Of a DNA stretch of 50,440 nt, positions 47,134 through 50,440 are shown one piece after another. The notes below the pieces were generated by a model. The model ran no database searches. It was not told the origin of the DNA and saw only the letters and a list, made by a program, of their open reading frames with translations. Made by a program: the position numbers and the translations under genes. The DNA is from an uncultured Porphyromonadaceae bacterium. GTDB lineage: Bacteria > Bacteroidota > Bacteroidia > Bacteroidales > Muribaculaceae. The stretch lies in assembly GCA_947643165.1 (NCBI GenBank), contig CANRVB010000003.1, forward strand, positions 130,020 through 180,459, read 5' to 3'. The first letter of the stretch is position 1. Every line of letters begins with the position of its first letter.

Positions 47134-48159
47134 ATGATATATTTTGACAGCGACTATATGGTAGGCGCACATCCGGAGGTGATGAAGCGTCTGAACGAGA
47201 CAAACCATCTGCACACTCCGGGCTACGGGCGGGACAGGTTTACGGCCGAGGCGCGAAGAATGATACTGGAGGCATGCGCCCTGCCGGAGGGTGACGTACA
47301 CTTTCTGGAGGGTGGCACGCAGGCGAACTTAGTAGTGATAGACCGCCTGCTGGACCATAACGACGGAGTGCTGGCAACGGACACGGCGCACATAAACGTG
47401 CATGAGGCGGGCGCGATAGAGGCCACAGGGCATAAGGTGATAGCCATAGCGAACGAAAACGGCAAGCTGACGGCGGAGAAGATAAAGAAGTATGTGGATG
47501 ACTTCTATCACGATGACACGCACCGCTACATGGTGAGGCCGGCGATGGTGTATATATCGTATCCGACGGAGCTCGGAACGATATACAGCCGGGATGAGCT
47601 GACGGCGATATCGCAGACGTGCAATGATGCGGGGATTCCACTGTATATAGACGGGGCACGACTGGCGTATGGTCTGGCCGCCGATGGCGCGGAGCTGTCG
47701 CTGCAGGAGATAGCGTCGCTATGTGATGTGCTTTATATCGGTGGAACAAAGTGCGGCACACTGTTCGGAGAGGCCGTAGTGACGCGCAAGCCGGAACTGC
47801 TCCCCCGCTTTGACTCGCTGATAAAGCTGCGCGGAGCCACGCTGGCCAAGGGACGCCTGCTGGGAGTGCAGTTCGGGACATTGTTCGGAGGTGGTCTGTA
47901 CTTCGAGATAGGACGTCACGGGGTGGAGATGGCGATGAATCTGAAGCGCGTGATGATGGAGAAGGGGTACAGGCTGCTGATAGACTCGCCGACGAACCAA
48001 CAGTTTTTCATACTGCCGAACGCGAAGATAGACTATCTGCGCCGCGAGATCTCGTTTGAGCTGTGGGGTCCCCGGGGCGAACAGGAGAGCGCGGTGAGGT
48101 TTGTGACGGACTGGTCGACAACCAACGAGGATATAGCAAAACTGGCGGAAATGCTGTGA
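47134..48159 (+). CDS. Threonine aldolase family protein
   Basis: 341 aa from ATG 47134, PLP-dependent beta-eliminating lyase/threonine aldolase family, cleaving L-threonine (and allo-threonine) to glycine and acetaldehyde. MIYFDSDYMVGAHPEVMKRL, HFLEGGTQANLVVID, HINVHEAGAIEATGHK, YIDGARLAYGLA and GGTKCGTLFGEAVV (PLP-binding Lys) are seen in order. The family also includes other lyases, so the exact substrate is not certain. Confidence 0.88.
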   Translation: MIYFDSDYMVGAHPEVMKRLNETNHLHTPGYGRDRFTAEARRMILEACALPEGDVHFLEGGTQANLVVIDRLLDHNDGVLATDTAHINVHEAGAIEATGHKVIAIANENGKLTAEKIKKYVDDFYHDDTHRYMVRPAMVYISYPTELGTIYSRDELTAISQTCNDAGIPLYIDGARLAYGLAADGAELSLQEIASLCDVLYIGGTKCGTLFGEAVVTRKPELLPRFDSLIKLRGATLAKGRLLGVQFGTLFGGGLYFEIGRHGVEMAMNLKRVMMEKGYRLLIDSPTNQQFFILPNAKIDYLRREISFELWGPRGEQESAVRFVTDWSTTNEDIAKLAEML

Positions 48160-48195
48160 AGATGTGGCGAAGGGCTGATAGCTGCAAACCGAGTA

Positions 48196-48226
48196 TTGTA
48201 TGATTAGAAATAAATTAGTAGATTTG
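48196..48226 (+). promoter_or_regulatory. Promoter of the ImmA/IrrE - DUF4411 pair
   Basis: TTG (48196-48198), 20-nt spacer, TAGATTTG (48219-48226). The leader would be about 26 bases. Confidence 0.7.
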
Positions 48227-48258
48227 CAGATTATCAGCCATAAGCCAAGAAAATCTTC

Positions 48259-49404
48259 ATGACAACAGAATACAATAAGGCCAGACTTGACTACTTGCTT
48301 GAGCTTTTCAGCATGAGCAAGGATGAATTGTTGTCATTGCTGAATGAAGATCGTAAAAAATTGTATACCGCAGAAGAATTGAGCGGAGACACTATACAGA
48401 TGCCGCTTCTGAAAAAGATAGATGACATTTTCAAAAAAGGGTTGTCGTTTTATATGGATTTTTCGCCGGTATCAATTTCCCATTCATCAAAAGTGCTTTT
48501 CAGAAAGAAACACTTTCAGGCAGACCTTACGATAGAGGATAAGCGCATTGTGGATTCGTATGAATCGCTAAAAACACTTTTGGATGGATATAGAGTGCTG
48601 ACAGACACCGCGTCATCGGAACAACCATTAAGAGGAAGCGCGACCATAGACCAATCTCCACAGGAGGTTGCGGACAAGGTGCGTCGCCGCGTGATTCCAG
48701 ACAAGCCAATAAAAGACCATAAAGATTTTCTCAAGGGAGTAATAGGCAGACTCTCAGAGCTTAATGTGTATGTGTTTGAATTTGTCGAGACGTGGAATAA
48801 GAAGGAGAAGGCATCGATAGACGGTTTCTACATATCGCCCAATGTAATCGTACTGAAGCGACAGCAGTCGTATAAGAGAGAGATTTTCACGCTTGCGCAT
48901 GAAATAGGCCATTATCTTCTTGGAAAAGAGGAGATAGACACTCTCGACATGGCCAAAGTGGAGGAACGCCGGCTTCACAATACCGAAGAACGGTGGTGCA
49001 ATGATTTCGCTTTCTATCTAATTGCGGGAGAGGCGGTTAACGAGCTGGACAAATTTGAAAGTTACTCGGAGGATGTGAACATGACAATAGATCATCTTTC
49101 GGCCACCACCCATATAAGCCGTATGGCCTGGTACACCAGGCTGGCGTATGAAAAGAAGGTGCCAATGAGGCGCTATAGGCTGATTATCAATCAGATAGAA
49201 GAGGAGTCGCAGGAGCGGCAGCTCAGGGAGAAAGAGGAGAGGAAGAAGAAGGAAAACGGGATCGGACGTTCGCCAAAGCCCATAATATCACCACTTTACC
49301 TGAGGACCATGCAACATGCGTTCTACAACGGATTGGTGTCGGAAGCAGTCTTTTCAAAGAAGCTCGGGATATCCAAACACCAGATAGACAAGTACTTATG
49401 TTAG
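48259..49404 (+). CDS. ImmA/IrrE-family metallopeptidase
   Basis: 381 aa. FTLAHEIGHYLLGKEE (HExxH near residue 215) is the zinc-protease motif of the ImmA/IrrE family (COG2856), and WCNDFAFYLIAG supplies the third ligand region. Residues 1-110 look like a divergent HTH-type N-terminus. In this family the protease usually destroys a partner regulator or senses stress. The gene overlaps the next one by 7 bases, a typical arrangement for an antitoxin-like protease with a PIN-type toxin. Confidence 0.85.
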   Translation: MTTEYNKARLDYLLELFSMSKDELLSLLNEDRKKLYTAEELSGDTIQMPLLKKIDDIFKKGLSFYMDFSPVSISHSSKVLFRKKHFQADLTIEDKRIVDSYESLKTLLDGYRVLTDTASSEQPLRGSATIDQSPQEVADKVRRRVIPDKPIKDHKDFLKGVIGRLSELNVYVFEFVETWNKKEKASIDGFYISPNVIVLKRQQSYKREIFTLAHEIGHYLLGKEEIDTLDMAKVEERRLHNTEERWCNDFAFYLIAGEAVNELDKFESYSEDVNMTIDHLSATTHISRMAWYTRLAYEKKVPMRRYRLIINQIEEESQERQLREKEERKKKENGIGRSPKPIISPLYLRTMQHAFYNGLVSEAVFSKKLGISKHQIDKYLC

Positions 49405-49946
49405 GGATCATAGACACCAGTTCGTTAGTGGCCATAGCCCGTTACTACTTATCCATTAAGGATGAGACAGTTATGCTGCGTTTTCTGGAAAACAAGTTCC
49501 GCAGCGGGGAACTGGTGCTACTGGACACCATACACAGCGAGGCCAGCCGAACGCAAAAAGGACTGGCGACATCGCGTATGGCTTTTCTAAATGATCCGGC
49601 CATACGTGTAAAGGATGCAGAACTGGTACCTCCGGCTCCAAAAAAGTTCAGCAACCAGGTGGATAATAATTTCTGCGTTCCACTGAAGAAAAACATGCTG
49701 ACCGATGACATATATGCAATCCAAAAGGAGGAGTATCTTAAATCGGGGGATGGAAAGATAATAATATACGCTCTTAACAATATTAACAAATCGCCGATGG
49801 TGATCACCGAGGAGTCGCCACACAGCAACGATGGAAAACTGTTCAGAAAAATTCCATTCATCTGTGATATGCTGAATATAAGACATAAGTCGATAGCTGA
49901 GTGGCTGTCGGATAACGGGGTGACTTTGAACTGGAGCCATCCCTGA
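49398..49946 (+). CDS. DUF4411 PIN-like protein, probable toxin
   Basis: 182 aa. MLGIIDTSSLVAIARYY (Asp of the PIN fold), ELVLLDTIHSEASR, SGDGKIIIYALNN (second Asp) and MVITEESP (acidic residues) are the DUF4411 pattern, a PIN-domain-like RNase family. Known partners of DUF4411 include XRE/ImmA proteins, so this is a likely toxin-antitoxin pair in the host part of the window. Confidence 0.82.
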   Translation: MLGIIDTSSLVAIARYYLSIKDETVMLRFLENKFRSGELVLLDTIHSEASRTQKGLATSRMAFLNDPAIRVKDAELVPPAPKKFSNQVDNNFCVPLKKNMLTDDIYAIQKEEYLKSGDGKIIIYALNNINKSPMVITEESPHSNDGKLFRKIPFICDMLNIRHKSIAEWLSDNGVTLNWSHP

Positions 49947-50081
49947 CAGCCGGGCAGGTGAGAACAAACGGGGAGGGGGAAAGGTTGAGGCGCGAGGGCG
50001 GAAAATGGGGCGAAATTGAGGGGGAAAGTGTTAAAAATGACGTTTTTTACGGTGAATTGCTGTTTTTAAGTGGTAAAAGGC

Positions 50082-50112
50082 TTGACAAGGGATGAAAAAA
50101 ATCATATCTTTG
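50082..50112 (+). promoter_or_regulatory. Promoter of the final partial gene
   Basis: TTG (50082-50084), 20-nt spacer, TATCTTTG (50105-50112). The start would be near 50119, giving a 227-nt leader before ATG 50346. Confidence 0.72.
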
Positions 50113-50345
50113 CAGCACGATCAATTTCACAAGAATAGCGGGGTTAGAAGGATTGACCCTAAAATTACCTGAAACCGATTAAAACGACATTATAGCTGAC
50201 TATATGTACAAGATAGCCAAATATCAGCCAAACAGAGAGGGAGGAATTACCCCCCCCTATGCTATATGCTGATATTCAGGCATTTAGATCCACTTCAATT
50301 CGTTTCCGCACAGGTGTCAGCCGGGTGTGGAAAAGCAACAAATTT
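50113..50345 (+). promoter_or_regulatory. Long 5' leader with hairpin and small ORF
   Basis: AATATCAGC (50220-50228) pairs with GCTGATATT (about 50268-50276) around a G-rich/C8 inner stem. A 22-codon ORF (MYKIAKYQPNREGG at its start) begins at 50204 and ends in the 3' arm of this hairpin. The layout could be an attenuator. I do not recognise a known riboswitch. The stretch 49947-50081 before the promoter is G-rich and shows no gene. Confidence 0.35.
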
Positions 50346-50440
50346 ATGAAACTCCTTAAATCGGCGGTGGGCAGTATGCTCATTGCTTTTGCTGCGTTGG
50401 GACCAGCGCAGCTCCAAGCGTCAGATTTTGGACTGAAAAC
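50346..50440 (+). CDS. Start of a secreted or envelope protein gene
   Basis: The first 31 codons only, cut by the window end. MKLLKSAVGSMLIAFAALG then PAQLQASDFGLK is a Sec signal peptide with probable cleavage after LQA. Nothing can be said about the mature protein. Confidence 0.65.
   Translation, partial: MKLLKSAVGSMLIAFAALGPAQLQASDFGLK

Overview
The window is a stretch of a Bacteroidales chromosome (a Muribaculaceae-like gut bacterium is my inference) carrying a complete siphovirus-type prophage of about 40.6 kb. Evidence for the host: a type IX secretion plug protein, tRNA/queuosine and folate genes in Bacteroidetes style, few Shine-Dalgarno sites, and many promoters of the Bacteroidetes form TTG - 19/20 nt - TAnnTTTG. 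Evidence for the prophage: a 19-bp direct repeat at 3733-3751 and 44310-44328 that includes the 3' end of a tRNA-Arg(CCG) gene, a tyrosine integrase next to one end, and a full set of packaging, head, tail and lysis genes.

Layout. 1-3732: host genes cstA (partial), a PHP histidinol phosphatase, and the minus-strand operon queC-queD-queE-folE. 3733-5180: left prophage end with a repressor-like operon and a face-to-face promoter switch. 5180-17488: rightward early genes (small DNA-binding proteins, a DUF1064 nuclease-like protein, a Lin1244-type replication protein with a possible origin, an octapeptide-repeat protein, a PAPS-reductase-like protein, YopX, many small ORFs), interrupted at 13876-16494 by an AT-rich three-gene cassette flanked by 76-nt direct repeats. 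17156-20744: HNH, possible cos region, PLD-like protein, small and large terminase. 20815-41758: late operon behind its own promoter: portal, protease, capsid, connectors, tail tube, tail chaperone with an unusual frameshift, tape measure, tail tip, fibres, a diversity-generating retroelement (DGR), lysis genes, terminator. 41812-44148: leftward accessory operon (acidic protein, XRE regulator, partner) and integrase. 44316-50440: tRNA-Arg, ung, T9SS plug protein, DUF3109, threonine aldolase, an ImmA/IrrE + DUF4411 pair, and the start of a secreted protein gene.

How it works together. The repressor operon and the early operon share overlapping convergent promoters. Tetranucleotide arrays (C/T)AA(G/T) lie beside both of these promoters and beside the late promoter, suggesting one regulator for all three. 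The DGR diversifies the C-terminus of the 1286-aa receptor-binding tail protein: 12 differences separate the variable repeat from the template repeat and all 12 are at template adenines. Integration supplied a new terminator to tRNA-Arg and separated that tRNA from the queuosine operon that directly followed it.

Most unusual items: (i) the DGR, with no recognisable Avd, an IGTPTSP motif instead of IGxxxSQ, and a one-base change that extends the target protein past the variable repeat; (ii) the 13.9-16.5 kb cassette coding for an HNH-like/sigma-factor-like fusion, a complete tyrosine recombinase and a methylase-like protein lacking NPPY, all with 4-nt overlaps; (iii) the tetranucleotide arrays at three phage promoters.
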